Below are positions 22,876-33,510 of a DNA stretch of 40,000 nt, in pieces. The position numbers and the translations under genes are program-made. Position 1 is the stretch's first letter. The number at the start of each line of letters is the position of its first letter. The notes under the pieces are model-generated. The model did no database searches. It was not told the origin of the DNA and worked only from the letters and a program-made list of their open reading frames with translations. Source of the stretch: Glandiceps talaboti (Eukaryota; Hemichordata; Enteropneusta; Spengelidae); NCBI RefSeq assembly GCF_964340395.1, contig NC_135565.1, positions 5,791,642 through 5,831,641 on the forward strand, read 5' to 3'.

Positions 22876-23783
22876 ATTGTTTCTCCAAAGCACACTCAGC
22901 TTATATCGTTATTACATTCTTATGTACCCAAGAAAGACATGCTATATATGTAGCTACAGAATTGATTGAGCTACTCAAGACACACCTCGCAAAGAAAACA
23001 GTAAATTTTCAAAAAACGACGGTCCGTGAAAACTTATACATCGCCGGTATTGCATATACATGTTATCGGAGCTCTCCATCAGCTACGGCTGAGAGGATTA
23101 ATATTCATATACGATTCTCCCTGATAAGATTAACTGAAAGGTGACAGTGTTTTCAACATTTCGCCTCCAAAATGTCAGATGCTGCTTTTTTAGTTTTGCT
23201 GTCAACAACATAGTCAGATAGCTCCTTAATGCGGTTAGGTTCCCGCCTCGGTTGGCTGTTACTTCATTTGTCGACCAACCTCTCCAAATTCAAAATGACA
23301 CATTGTTCTCAAGTACAATCCAGGACCTACTGTGTTGTCATCAGATAAAGTGTTGGTATCTAGCATGTAAAACAACCGCCTCCACTTACCAAAGAAATGG
23401 TCGCCTTTTAAACATCATAAATGTACAAGTTTATACTCCTCTGGTGAACATTTCCTGTGTGCAGACTACACGTACTGTATATCAACACTTGTTCTTTATA
23501 ATTGATGATCGCTAGGCTTTGTCCTAAAAGGTAATATTTTATTACTAACATCAATGATTTTATAAAGGCCCATTTTCACACAGTTTAAATGTTTTCATGT
23601 ACCAACACAAAGAACACTTTTTACATCTATGTTATCCATTCTATGACCGTTTTTGCACAATTTCATTTTTCAATTACTTCTCTTAACACGTTATTCATAA
23701 CTTTAATATGAATATACTAAACAAAACAACTGCAGACAAAAGTCCCCGTTGCATGCTATTTTTCACATTTACTAAATTTTTCA
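22876..23783. other. No recognised gene
   Basis: Open frames of 87-94 codons (22860-23144, 23252-23515) lack known motifs. Confidence 0.6.
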
Positions 23784-23801
23784 ATCTATCTATCTATCTA
23801 A

Positions 23802-23891
<90 letters not shown>

Positions 23892-23961
23892 GCCTACCTA
23901 CCATTCATACATCCATCCATCCATCCATCCATCCATCCATCCATCCATTCATCCATTTATC
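23784..23961. repeat. (CTAT)n then (CATC)n microsatellite
   Basis: About 26 CTAT copies (23784-23891) are followed by about 12 CATC copies (23909-23961). Confidence 0.95.
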
Positions 23962-24299
23962 CACAGAGGGAAGCTATAAATGACAATTCCCCAATGTGTT
24001 CTGACGAATATGCGAGGAACAGAAGGTGTCTTGTCAAAAAGTCGTGACAAAAATCTTATGACACGAGTAGTTTCTGATTTAATGGATAAAACATGAGGGT
24101 ATACAAGATTGCACCTGCCTAAGATTAATCTAAGAATAAGTGTTGAAAGTAATTTTTTAATGTGTACGTTGGCGTATCTTTTGCGAGTGCCCAAGAGCCA
24201 ATGACATGAAAAGCCAATGACGCGCATTGTCATGATATCCCCTAAAAGTACAAACTTATTTCGTCTTAGTTCAGTACCTATTACTGTTCACGGTGCTGA

Positions 24300-24670
24300 T
24301 TTGACATTTGACATCACATTACAAGACATCACATTACATTGTACAACATTAGATAACACAACATCATATTACATGACATGACATGACATAACATTACATT
24401 ACATTACATTACATTACATTACAAAACATTACATTACACGGTATTACATAATACATGCCAATACATTACCTGGCAATACATAACACGGCATTATATAACA
24501 CATCATATTTACATAACACAACATTACATTACATGACAATACATTACATGGCAATACATAACACGGCATTATATTACACATCTTGATCATTTTTACATGA
24601 CATTCCATGATACGACATGACATATACATTACATGGCATTATATTACATGCCATTTCATGACATGGCAGC
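24300..24670. repeat. Degenerate ACATT/ACATGGCAT minisatellite
   Basis: Short units (acatt, acatgacat, acatggcaatacataacac) alternate through about 370 bases. A ~65-base segment (acattacatggcaatacataacacggcattatat) appears twice, at about 24468 and 24542, showing higher-order duplication. Confidence 0.8.
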
Positions 24671-26004
24671 ACTTTGTACGTCACAACACTGCATGCAGTA
24701 TGGTCCTAGAGGTAACCTTTACTTGTTTTTCAAATGGATTCCACACATCTCACTGGCCTGTAAAATATGATCACCACCACAGGCTTTTAGCATTTACAAT
24801 CATCTCAGCCAAAGACTTGTATTGTATAAATAATAGATTTCATGCCTTTGAAATCCAATATCATTAAAAGGTGACACTTTGGGTTATCAATTGCATTTGA
24901 TTTACTTTTTAATCGGTTTAGAATTTCCTTACTGCTAGTGTAATAAAGGCATAATTCATGTACTACTCTATATGTCATTAATGTATATTCGTGGATTGCA
25001 TCGTGTTAATATAAATACATAATGTTAGTTTCTCTTTGAAAGGACGCTATCATTGGAAAACTTTCAAGTACAGATTAGTGAATCGACATTTCGAACGGAC
25101 AATAGATACAAATTATGACAGGCGCAATATTGGTTCATTTTTACAATGTAACTTGATATGTCTAGATAAAGTATCCATGTATACGTTATAACAGCATCAA
25201 ATGTCAGTCACAGTCGAGTATGATTTTTAAGATAAATGCGAGCTTTAAATGAACGGCGATATGTTCATTTACATTGATAATGTTTCATACAGTATCTCTA
25301 CATTTAGATATAAAAAAAGATTAAAACCCCTCATTTATCAAGTAAGTTGCAGTTTAAAGGGAAAGAATACATTTTCAAATCATGTTTTTTATTTGATAAA
25401 AACTTAGATGTTAAATAAGAAAAAAGTACATCGGTCTCATTCACTTTTACCTATCAGTATCGACATACTCTAAGTATCGATCCCAACTTAGGCGGAAGTG
25501 ACATATGAGACTTGCTAGGCAACTTGTGCTAAATGTATTGTCGTCTGCCTGTATTGTTTACTGTTAATAGTAAGGTTTGATAATGCTGCCACTATAGCTC
25601 GAACCCGCCTGGTGGCGACTCGGTTTGTGAAGAAAAAAATCAACTATAAAAAGGGTAACTCTAAGTTTGACCCCTGACTCCATCGAACAGCGCAGTTTTT
25701 TTTCAGGTATTCTCCTGCTTTAATACTAGGGCACTATATGGTCTCGCGCATTGGCGACCATTCAAAATAATTTCGAATTTATTTGTACGAATGAAGATTA
25801 TTATTATTATTATTATTTTAACCTCAACATAATTTACTCGATTAACAAAAAACCCCAAAAGTCCCTCTCTTTTTATAATCTTGGTAGTCATGGTAACAAA
25901 GTTTGATTCATCGTTATATGGCAGGTTCATAAAGCTATAAGTATGTCCCGTGGTTATGATAAATTGAAACGCCTACCCGATTGAACTTTGAACTTTGGTC
26001 TAAT
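24671..26004. other. No recognised gene
   Basis: AT-rich sequence with one short (ATT)n run near 25797-25817. Nothing else stands out. Confidence 0.6.
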
Positions 26005-26220
<216 letters not shown>

Positions 26221-26265
26221 CATATATTATATCATTGTTATATATATCTGATCATCATTATCATT

Positions 26266-26269
<4 letters not shown>

Positions 26270-26329
<60 letters not shown>
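26270..26329. repeat. (AT)n microsatellite
   Basis: A second AT run, 50 bases beyond the palindrome at 26005-26220. Confidence 0.95.
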
Positions 26330-26332
<3 letters not shown>

Positions 26333-26445
26333 AATAGTATCAAACTCGTAGAATAGAGTGCTCGATGCTTGGGTAAGCAGGGCGGGAATAATCAAAGTAG
26401 GAATAGTGGCTATATATATATAAGGCATTGATATTGTATATTGTT

Positions 26446-26490
26446 AACACAACTGAATCCAAAGTTCAGTTGTACGTGATGTAAGCATGG
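26446..26490. repeat. Isolated family D hairpin-end motif
   Basis: The arms ACAACTGAA (26449-26457) and TTCAGTTGT (26465-26473) are perfect complements over a seven-base loop, followed by GTAAGCATGG. This matches the terminal hairpin of family D, but no microsatellite follows it directly. Confidence 0.55.
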
Positions 26491-26877
26491 TGAAGTGTTC
26501 ATGAAAAATAAAGTAAATGAAATGGAAAGATAACTGGATAGCAACGAAACAGGAGATTACTGTAAGATGTGTTGAAAGCATTTGTTATTTTTGTGTAATA
26601 TTCAACATGGGGATATTGGTGCTTAGGAAGAAGATAGCCATAGCAATGTTCAGTGATAATGATACCACATGTCCACTTAACATTTAGAAATGTCACTTAC
26701 AATGTACATAGGAGATGTAGATAATAGCTAGCGTACTAGTCTTATCTGTAGAATAGGAGTTCTGTATTCCTCGTTATGTATGCTTTCATTAATACGGTAG
26801 AAGCCACGGAGCCTCAAACAGACGATCATCTGAACCATATAATTATCTTGAATGTGTTCCCTATAAGATGTATGTCT

Positions 26878-27050
26878 GAACTGACAAAAAATCTGACTAA
26901 CATTACTACTACATTTTATTGCTTGGCTAATCATCAATCTTACCCATATTGCTACCGGCCTATCACCTGGCTCAAAAAAATTCCCCCCCCCCCCGTGCTT
27001 TATTTTCTTACAATGATCTTACAATCATAGCTACAATTTGTATTATGTGT
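26878..27050 (+). repeat. Family C block interrupted by family A copy 4 (left part)
   Basis: There are three to four diverged units (ctgactaacattactac; cttacccatattgctac; cttacaatcatagctac) with a C run at 26985-26995 inside. Family A copy 4 follows directly. Confidence 0.65.
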
Positions 27051-27052
27051 TG

Positions 27053-27405
27053 TGCCTAAAATAATTGTGTGGTTCTGATTACGCTCAATTTTAGAATAGG
27101 TGAAGGAAGTAGATTTTTTTCTTTGATTAAGAAAATATTAATGTGTGAATATCTAGTCCAGCTCGTTCATTGAGGGTAAATATTGTTTTCCAAATGGACT
27201 ATGTGTTATTGGTTTCTTGTTATTGGTTTCTTCCTATCAAATGTACAGCCATTACAGTGTAGAATAACAGTTTTATATTGTCTTTATAAGTTTTTAAGTT
27301 GATGTCAGTGTTTGCAGCCACTATTCCGTGCGGCAATTTTCGCGATTTGAATTGATTTTTTCTCGAATACGTAAAAAAAAATTTAGGGTCGGCAGTGAAA
27401 AACAA
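27053..27405 (-). mobile_element. Family A MITE-like element, copy 4, nested between family C units
   Basis: This minus-strand copy runs from GCCTAAAATAATTGTGTGG to GGGTCGGCAGTGAAAAAC. It lacks the ~35 bases at the far end that other copies carry (the ACCCGACC/TTTGGTTCC part). Family C units lie on both sides (26878-27050 and 27455-27535), which suggests insertion into an older family C block. Confidence 0.7.
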
Positions 27406-27454
27406 TTGTTTTAGTACGATAAAAGTCAGTTAGCCTGAAGTCCAAAGTTGTCTG

Positions 27455-27650
27455 AATCGACAAACGGTTTTACTAACATTACTAAATTTTTATCACCTGG
27501 ATCGAAAAAAAAAATCTAACATTGCTACATATCTCTTGAACGGAAGCTACCTTCAAAACAACTAAAATGTAGTTAAGAATCGTACTTAATTTTGTCGCAA
27601 CAAAAGATCAGTATTAATCTTAGTAATATTTTTGTTGCCACGAGACCTCA
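27455..27650. repeat. Family C block beyond family A copy 4 (right part)
   Basis: Two forward units (tttactaacattactaaattt; atctaacattgctacat) are followed by a reverse unit near 27610-27645 (cttagtaatatttttgttgcc). Together with 26878-27050 this looks like one block split by the family A insertion. Confidence 0.55.
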
Positions 27651-28371
27651 TTCTATTGCAGTCGGTCTTAATATCATCACGTTGTATACAACTGACGTCA
27701 GAACAAATGAATATACACCAATGGATTTTGTTTAGGTATTCATTAGGTATGTCCTATAACAAAACTTGCTGTGATTACACTGTGAAATATGTCAGGCTGA
27801 TACAAAGGAAGATTCGTGAAATGTTGATATGTTTGAAATTAATCAATACATTGTTGTCATGATATCCCACTAAAATAGATATCACTCATAGTATTAGGCT
27901 TTGTGTATGTATTGATTTATTTATAAGGTTTATACAAGATAATATAATGTGTCAATATTTCATTATCTTTTTCTTTAATTAAGATCTGTATGTAATAATT
28001 TCAACTAGTACAAAGAAATATTTACTGTATATTGTAAAGTGTTAAAGAGTTTTCTTGAAAGGATTTTATCACAGCAGGCTTTTATCATTGCAGGACAAAC
28101 CAAATATATTTCTAAACAAAAGTGACTGTTGTATATTCATTTATTCTGACGTCATCTTTACAGTTCATGATGACATCACATTGATTACAATAAAACCAAC
28201 TGTTACCCTACATGCTCATATTTTTTAGCTGTGTTCAATCTTTTTTTTGCTTTTCGAATTATTTGTTGCTCTTTTATTCTGCGTATGTCTGTATATGTTT
28301 GTAAAAGTCTTGAATGTTATGCACTCGCTTTAAGTGTTTTTACTGACAGACATTAAAATTTCCTGCGAGGA
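27651..28371. other. No recognised gene; two CRE-like sites
   Basis: Perfect TGACGTCA palindromes at 27693-27700 and 28147-28154 are the only notable motifs. They lie 1.5-2 kb upstream of the GPR19-like exon, so a regulatory link is possible but unsupported. Confidence 0.5.
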
Positions 28372-28426
28372 ATATTAAAGTATTGTGTTGTATTGTGTTG
28401 CATTGTATTGAATTGTATTGTACGTA
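28372..28426. repeat. Short TATTG-type minisatellite
   Basis: Units of gtattgtgtt, gcattgtatt and gaattgtatt repeat through about 55 bases. Confidence 0.65.
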
Positions 28427-28784
28427 CAATAACAAACCTTCTACAAATATATTAACTTTTTTTTCAATGTATTGCATTACAAACACAGACTTGGTATATG
28501 TTGTTTCACATTGATTTTTCAATTAGGAAGCCATGATAACATTGTTCTATAAATCCAAAGTCCAAAATAAATTCCAAATTCTCATCCATATGGCCACTTT
28601 AATAATAGTGCTGTAAAATCGTGAGATATCACATTCTTCCTAAACGTTAAAATAGCAAAATAGTTGTATATTCTATTAATTATACAATGCTCTAATTAAT
28701 GTACATGTAAAATCATATACATTTTAAAGCTTAAAAAATATTTAACGAATACTTACACTAAAATTCTCCCTACAGCTTTACCTA

Positions 28785-29118
28785 TCATCGCTATATAGAC
28801 CAAGTATATGGCTATATCGACACACCATATGTCACCATGTCTACACTACATATCTCAATATCGACTCTGCCTATCGCTACAGTGACCCACCTTATTGCTA
28901 TATCGAGAATGTATATCCCTATATCGACCCAGCATATTGCTATATCGGTTGGGCGTATTGCTATATGGAGACTGCATATTGCTATATCGTTAGTGTATAT
29001 AGCTGTATTGAGACTGTACTGATATCGCTATATCGACGCGCTATATTGCTATATCGACACTGTATATCTCTATATCAACACTATATATTGACCCGGCATG
29101 TCGCTATATTGATCTCTA
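28785..29118. repeat. ~22-bp minisatellite (gctatatcgacac type)
   Basis: About 15 diverged units of (g)ctatatcgac acngnatattg lie end to end and stop about 450 bases before the coding exon of the GPR19-like gene. Short open frames here are shadows of the repeat. Confidence 0.85.
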
Positions 29119-29563
29119 TAAAAAGGAAAAAGAAATCATTGTTTTAGCGTATCATTTTTTATGATTCACATAATTGGTCAAAGTTAATTATTTATATTAT
29201 TTCATTACTCTGTCCAACACCAGTGTAACTTTAGTTTATAATTCCTAACTCCATGAGTAATCTTAATATTTTCTTAAGATATGAACAGATGTTTGTCGTG
29301 ACTACTAGTACTTCCCACGACGTCTGTTAAAAAAATCAAAGCCTGTCATAAATCTGAAGCACTTCATTCTAACAGGAAATGTATTTTGCCTACAGCTACT
29401 AGCTATGACAACGTGAGGTCGACGAACACAACCTAGGGTGACTCGGTGATCTATGCTGCATGCAGCTTTATAGAAGATGATGTTTTGAAAATATATAGAA
29501 GACTTGAAGAAGAAGATGCGGATCTGTGCCCCTTATGCTATCGATAATTCTTACTCTCTTCAG
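29119..29563. other. Upstream flank of the GPR19-like exon
   Basis: No obvious core promoter. The end carries the candidate 3' splice site, so this is more likely intron than promoter. Confidence 0.5.
29551..29563 (+). promoter_or_regulatory. Candidate 3' splice site upstream of the GPR19-like start codon
   Basis: A pyrimidine-rich run ending in CTCTCTTCAG lies about 90 bases before the ATG. It would make an exon starting at 29564 that holds a short 5' UTR and the whole reading frame. This matches a gene with a single coding exon and upstream non-coding exon(s). It is predicted from consensus only and no transcript evidence is available. Confidence 0.5.
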
Positions 29564-29652
29564 AGAGAGACGACAGCAGATTCTAAAATCTGTGAAAGAC
29601 AGAGCGGGTGCATCTGAAACGTTTTCTTTTCCATACTCTCTCTTATAACACT

Positions 29653-30837
29653 ATGGCTTCGAACAACAATGATATGGGCTTGAGTACCGAATTAACAACT
29701 AGCAATGCGTCTACAAGCACGGAGGAATGGACAGACCCCAATCGAACAAAAGTGAACGTAATCTTGGAGATTGTCACACTGAGCGTAATGTGGATAGGAT
29801 GCATCATTGGTAATACTTTAGTCTGTGTTGTTGTCTACCGTAGCAGACGAATGCAGAGTACCACAAACTATTTCGTTGTCTCTCTTGCTTGGGCCGATCT
29901 CCTTGTCGCCTTTCTGTGCATGCCGTTCATCGCCACTAGGGTGATATCAGCTGAATGGATATTTGGAGATTTTCTGTGCAAAATGGTTCGTTATCTTCAG
30001 CTTCTGACACCAGGTTCAACCGTGTATGTTTTGATTGCGATTTCGTTTGACAGGTTTTATACAATCATTTATCCACTCAGCTTTAAGGTGACGAGAGGCA
30101 AAGCAAAGCAAATGATAGCCGGAAGTTGGTTGTTCTCGGCGATCATTGCCAGTCCGACATTTTACTTCTACGGTGCTAATACATACGAGTACAACCCGAA
30201 TGTAGTGTTGTGTAATGCATTTATCCCAAGCAGCGTAGGCGGGATCATTTACACTGTACTTATATTTCTCATCATTTTTGTCATTCCTGTCATGATTATC
30301 ATTATTGTTTACTCAAAAATATTCAAATACATATGGACTGTTGGCATCGGAGGTCGGACTTTCCAACGTACGATGAATACAGTTCCCAGGACGAAGGTGA
30401 AAACAATCAAAATGTTGTCCCTTGTCAATGTTGTGTATTTTTTGTCTTGGGCGCCATTTTGTATCACACAACTTTGGTACGCATGCTCACGAGCAACATA
30501 TGTAAATCCAACAATTTACATCGCCGTCACATGGATCTCGTTCGCGTCCAGTGTGTCGAATCCTATCATCTACTCTTGCTACAATGCAAACTTTCGAAGA
30601 GGGTGTAGGGAGGTGTTTTGCATGTCCAATATGCGCTGTTACCGTAGCAACACCTATGCTATCACAACAACATCAAGGTTTGCAAAGAAAAATCACATTG
30701 GTATCATAGACAGTTCCAATGGAAATGGCCATTATCGGTCCTCTACACCAACCAAGACTTTTGATAGAGATTCTAAAGGAGATAAGAAGATGGCGTGGCC
30801 CCTAGCTGCAATGCCTGGACCAGATACCTATCTTTAA
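29653..30837 (+). CDS. GPR19: GPR19-like orphan class A G protein-coupled receptor (complete, single coding exon)
   Basis: This encodes a 394-residue seven-helix receptor of the plasma membrane that would couple an extracellular ligand to heterotrimeric G proteins. Helices lie at about residues 37-61, 72-94, 107-137, 152-174, 198-222, 249-277 and 285-309. Class A landmarks are visible: N54 in helix 1, D82 in LAWAD, the disulfide pair C109/C187, DRF at 133-135 in place of DRY, SWAPF around W266/P268, and NPIIY at 303-307. Glycosylation sequons are N18 and N30. Assignment to GPR19 rests on remembered vertebrate family hallmarks: STTNYFVVS, YPLSFKVTR, KYIW..G..GRT, PRTKVKTIKM, NANFRRG, a SNTYAITTTSR-type tail and a C-terminal AWP segment. 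Human GPR19 is about 415 residues. The ATG at 29653 was chosen for its good context (A at -3, G at +4); the frame stays open upstream only from a GTG. The C-terminal DTYL fits a class I PDZ ligand. The ligand is not inferable from sequence. Confidence 0.95.
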   Translation: MASNNNDMGLSTELTTSNASTSTEEWTDPNRTKVNVILEIVTLSVMWIGCIIGNTLVCVVVYRSRRMQSTTNYFVVSLAWADLLVAFLCMPFIATRVISAEWIFGDFLCKMVRYLQLLTPGSTVYVLIAISFDRFYTIIYPLSFKVTRGKAKQMIAGSWLFSAIIASPTFYFYGANTYEYNPNVVLCNAFIPSSVGGIIYTVLIFLIIFVIPVMIIIIVYSKIFKYIWTVGIGGRTFQRTMNTVPRTKVKTIKMLSLVNVVYFLSWAPFCITQLWYACSRATYVNPTIYIAVTWISFASSVSNPIIYSCYNANFRRGCREVFCMSNMRCYRSNTYAITTTSRFAKKNHIGIIDSSNGNGHYRSSTPTKTFDRDSKGDKKMAWPLAAMPGPDTYL

Positions 30838-30844
30838 GGTAAGT
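30836..30844 (+). promoter_or_regulatory. Consensus 5' splice site overlapping the stop codon of the GPR19-like gene
   Basis: The reading frame ends TAA at 30835-30837. The bases AAG|GTAAGT across 30836-30844 form a textbook donor site that shares two bases with the stop codon. If used, the coding exon ends one base after the stop and the rest of the 3' UTR is on another exon. If not used, an AATAAA at 31355-31360 is one possible polyadenylation signal. Confidence 0.45.
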
Positions 30845-30922
30845 CCTTTCTAAAGTTTCTATAATGGATCGATGGCGAGGGTGCTGCTGCTGCATCTGCT
30901 ACTGGTGCTGGTCGTGGTGGCG

Positions 30923-30923
<1 letters not shown>

Positions 30924-30966
<43 letters not shown>
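30924..30966. repeat. (GAT)n microsatellite
   Basis: About 14 GAT copies lie about 90 bases beyond the stop codon of the GPR19-like gene, in its 3' UTR or the following intron. Confidence 0.95.
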
Positions 30967-31745
30967 AATGTGTCACCCTGATCTTTTGTTGTATTTAATG
31001 GGTCTCTATTTTGTGTGCCTATAAGAGGTGAGAGCGCGGTAGAAAGTCGGTGGATGATGGATACACAGACAGGCAGGCAGGCATATATTAGACATTAGGT
31101 ACGGAGTGGTTGTACGGTTAGGCAGATACACATATTATCTTGACTTAATACTAAACTGCGTTACAATACTTACAATGTAGCTTTACAACCTAAATTGAAA
31201 GGCTTACAAATTGTAGGATCGCATATCCTTAATGCAAAGTACATCTAACTAGGGATCTGACATTAGGTAGACAGGATCTCGTATCCTAGCAACAGAGATA
31301 ATGATGTATTCAACAAAATACACCGGCAACGCTATTAGAGGCAGTAATGGAACAAATAAAGTCTAGATATATTTAGCAGATACACTATATTCTAGGGCTC
31401 CTAAATCGAATACCGTATTGCATTTCCCTCTTTTAACGATTATTTTTTATCACATATTGATCATATCTTAGTAATTGCTACATGGGGATTACTATTAACA
31501 ACCTTCGAAAGAACAACCTAAATCCATTTAATTTCATTTTCGTTTCACTTCAACTATAACAGTTACTTTTCACAAGCGTTCCAACAATTTTTATAGCGGT
31601 GTTTATCATTCGTCGCCTTCCATTTGTCATTCCGTCCACCCGTGTTTCCATCCCAGCTTTTTACCTGTCTTAATTGAGCCAATTTTTGGCTGTCAAATTT
31701 GGCATAGAGTCCAGATCCTATTTAGGGCATGTGCACAACACTTTG
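30967..31745. other. 3' flank of the GPR19-like gene
   Basis: Contains a short CAGG repeat near 31070 and an AATAAA at 31355-31360 that could end the transcript if the donor at the stop codon is not used. No other gene is seen. Confidence 0.5.
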
Positions 31746-31794
31746 TGTAAGGCGCCCCCCCCCCCCCCCGAAGAAAAAAAGAAGACGAGAGAAT

Positions 31795-32097
31795 CGTTTC
31801 TTGTCAGGACTGTTTGTGTAAAACGGTGCCATGACGCAATTGTTTTTTAATTCTCAACAAACCTGTCACTTAGTATAGTTACTGTTCTTTTTATTTAGTA
31901 CTTTTGAGCAAGTGTGTGTGTGGGGGGGGGGGGTAGATGTCATTTGCTTGTTCATGATTGGCTGTACAGTTGTTTTCACTGAAGTAGAGAGGGTTATTTT
32001 TTGTTTCCCCACGGATCTGCAAACTGCATGGGCTGGACAAACCCAAAAAAGACCGACGCAAGGGGTATTTAAGTGATGCGCGCGCTGACCAGAAACA
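31795..32097 (-). mobile_element. Family E MITE, copy 2
   Basis: This is the minus-strand counterpart of 10006-10336. The right end CTGACCAGAAACA is intact; the left end GTTTCTTGTCAG has one change. A G run at 31922-31932 replaces part of the body. Just outside the left end (31746-31769) lies a C run. Confidence 0.8.
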
Positions 32098-32324
32098 AGT
32101 CGGGTTTTTTGGCCTAATAGAGTCAAATTTAGCTGAATTGCGACCGTGTTTGTTGTTGTAAAATCCACCTTTATACAATGATGTAGAAACATCATTAAAA
32201 TGTTGACATCTCTACGGCCACATCACTAATATATATATACTCTGAAGAGTTCCAGAACCACCAAAACTATTGCGCTCTTCCACTGCGGTATAGAGCACTG
32301 TCATAGCAGATTGATACTCGCCGA

Positions 32325-32930
32325 AGATGTTTCTAGTGTTGTTCTGCAGATATTCTTCAAAATATTTTGACACAGTTGGTCTAGCAACCATGACTACACC
32401 CTTAGCTTAAACCAAATGGCAGTATATTTTGGTTAAATAACAACATCTTCTGGTAGGCAAGTGAGTAAACATTTAAACAATGTATGCACATATCTCTAGC
32501 AACCATGACCACGCCCATAGTAACAGCCAAACGGTCGTGTATTTCACAAAGATAACGACAGAGATTAATAGACAAATGAATAAACATTCAAAAAATGTAT
32601 GTAAATGTGCCTAGCAACAAGACCACGCCCATAGCAACAGCCAAATGATCACGTATATTGCAAAGATAGCATCAGCGATTCAAAGACAAGTGAACGGACC
32701 TTCAAAAAGTGTATGCAAATATGTCTAGCAACATGACCACGCCCATAGCAACAACCAAATGATTGCGTATATTGCAAAGATAACAACAGGGTTGGATAGG
32801 CAACTGGATAGTCATTCAAATGAACACCTATACCTAGCATTGATCAGCATGTGGGTAAACATTTTTAAAAAAACCTGTACAGTTGTGCTACAACGCCATT
32901 GGCGCTATTTTTTTTGGCTACCGAAGGCTA
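32325..32930 (-). mobile_element. Family D element, copy 2 (truncated; four ~114-bp units)
   Basis: Units start at 32381, 32496, 32611 and 32725 (spacings 115, 115, 114). The copy joins the family just before the first unit, within the segment TTCTGCAGATATTCTTCAAAA, so the hairpin, microsatellite and ~147-bp repeats are missing. The other end is intact, with CAGTTGTGCT at 32880-32889. Confidence 0.8.
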
Positions 32931-33382
32931 TGAAATGTATCCAGGCTACATTGACTGAACAGGAAATTGAAGACGCAGCGAAGCTTTTCACGTCTAATAT
33001 GACGGTCAATGTACTAGAATGATTGCAGCCAGGGATAGCAATGTGCGGCTTTAATTTAGTTGCTGCTATTATCAAATTCATTTGACGCGTACATGTAGGT
33101 GTTTACATCAAAAATGAGAAAAAATCTCTTCTCAGTTTCTTTTCAAGGATAGCGGTAATGACTGTCCTTTAACATCAACAGAATAACGTCGACCGTAGAG
33201 ATCAATAAAATCGGATATAATAAGGTCTGTCGTGTCGTGTCGTGTCGCTTGAATGGTAAGACAGTAACAGTTAAACTTCTTTATCTATTTTCAACCTGGA
33301 AAGAGATAATTCGGAAGGACTTTCATAGTATCATATGTCGTGTCGTGTTCAGCAATAATCTAACTGTGTCTACTGATAATGA

Positions 33383-33412
33383 TTGGTTGGTTGGTTGGTT
33401 GGTTGGTTGGTT
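33383..33412. repeat. (TTGG)n microsatellite
   Basis: Seven TTGG copies. Confidence 0.9.
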
Positions 33413-33488
33413 GATATCATCGGTTACGTTCACCCTGTACGCACTCCGATTTTTGGTATTTCCATATCAACACAATGGTGAAAACATT

Positions 33489-33510
33489 ATTTGCATACCG
33501 GTATGCAAAT
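33489..33510. promoter_or_regulatory. 22-base palindrome with two divergent octamer (POU) sites
   Basis: ATTTGCAT and ATGCAAAT are joined by ACCGGT into a perfect palindrome. Both halves are exact octamer sites for POU-domain factors. It could be an enhancer element or chance. Confidence 0.4.

Noticed and set aside
29608-29652. Longer receptor reading frame beginning 15 codons upstream
   Set aside because: That start is GTG, not ATG, and no signal-peptide-like or conserved residues are added. The ATG at 29653 has a good context.
30333-30608. Open frame of 91 codons in another frame of the receptor
   Set aside because: It lies wholly within the GPR19-like coding sequence and has no motif of its own.
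33229-33348. TGTCG short repeats near 33229 and 33336
   Set aside because: Only a few copies each; too little to call a distinct element.
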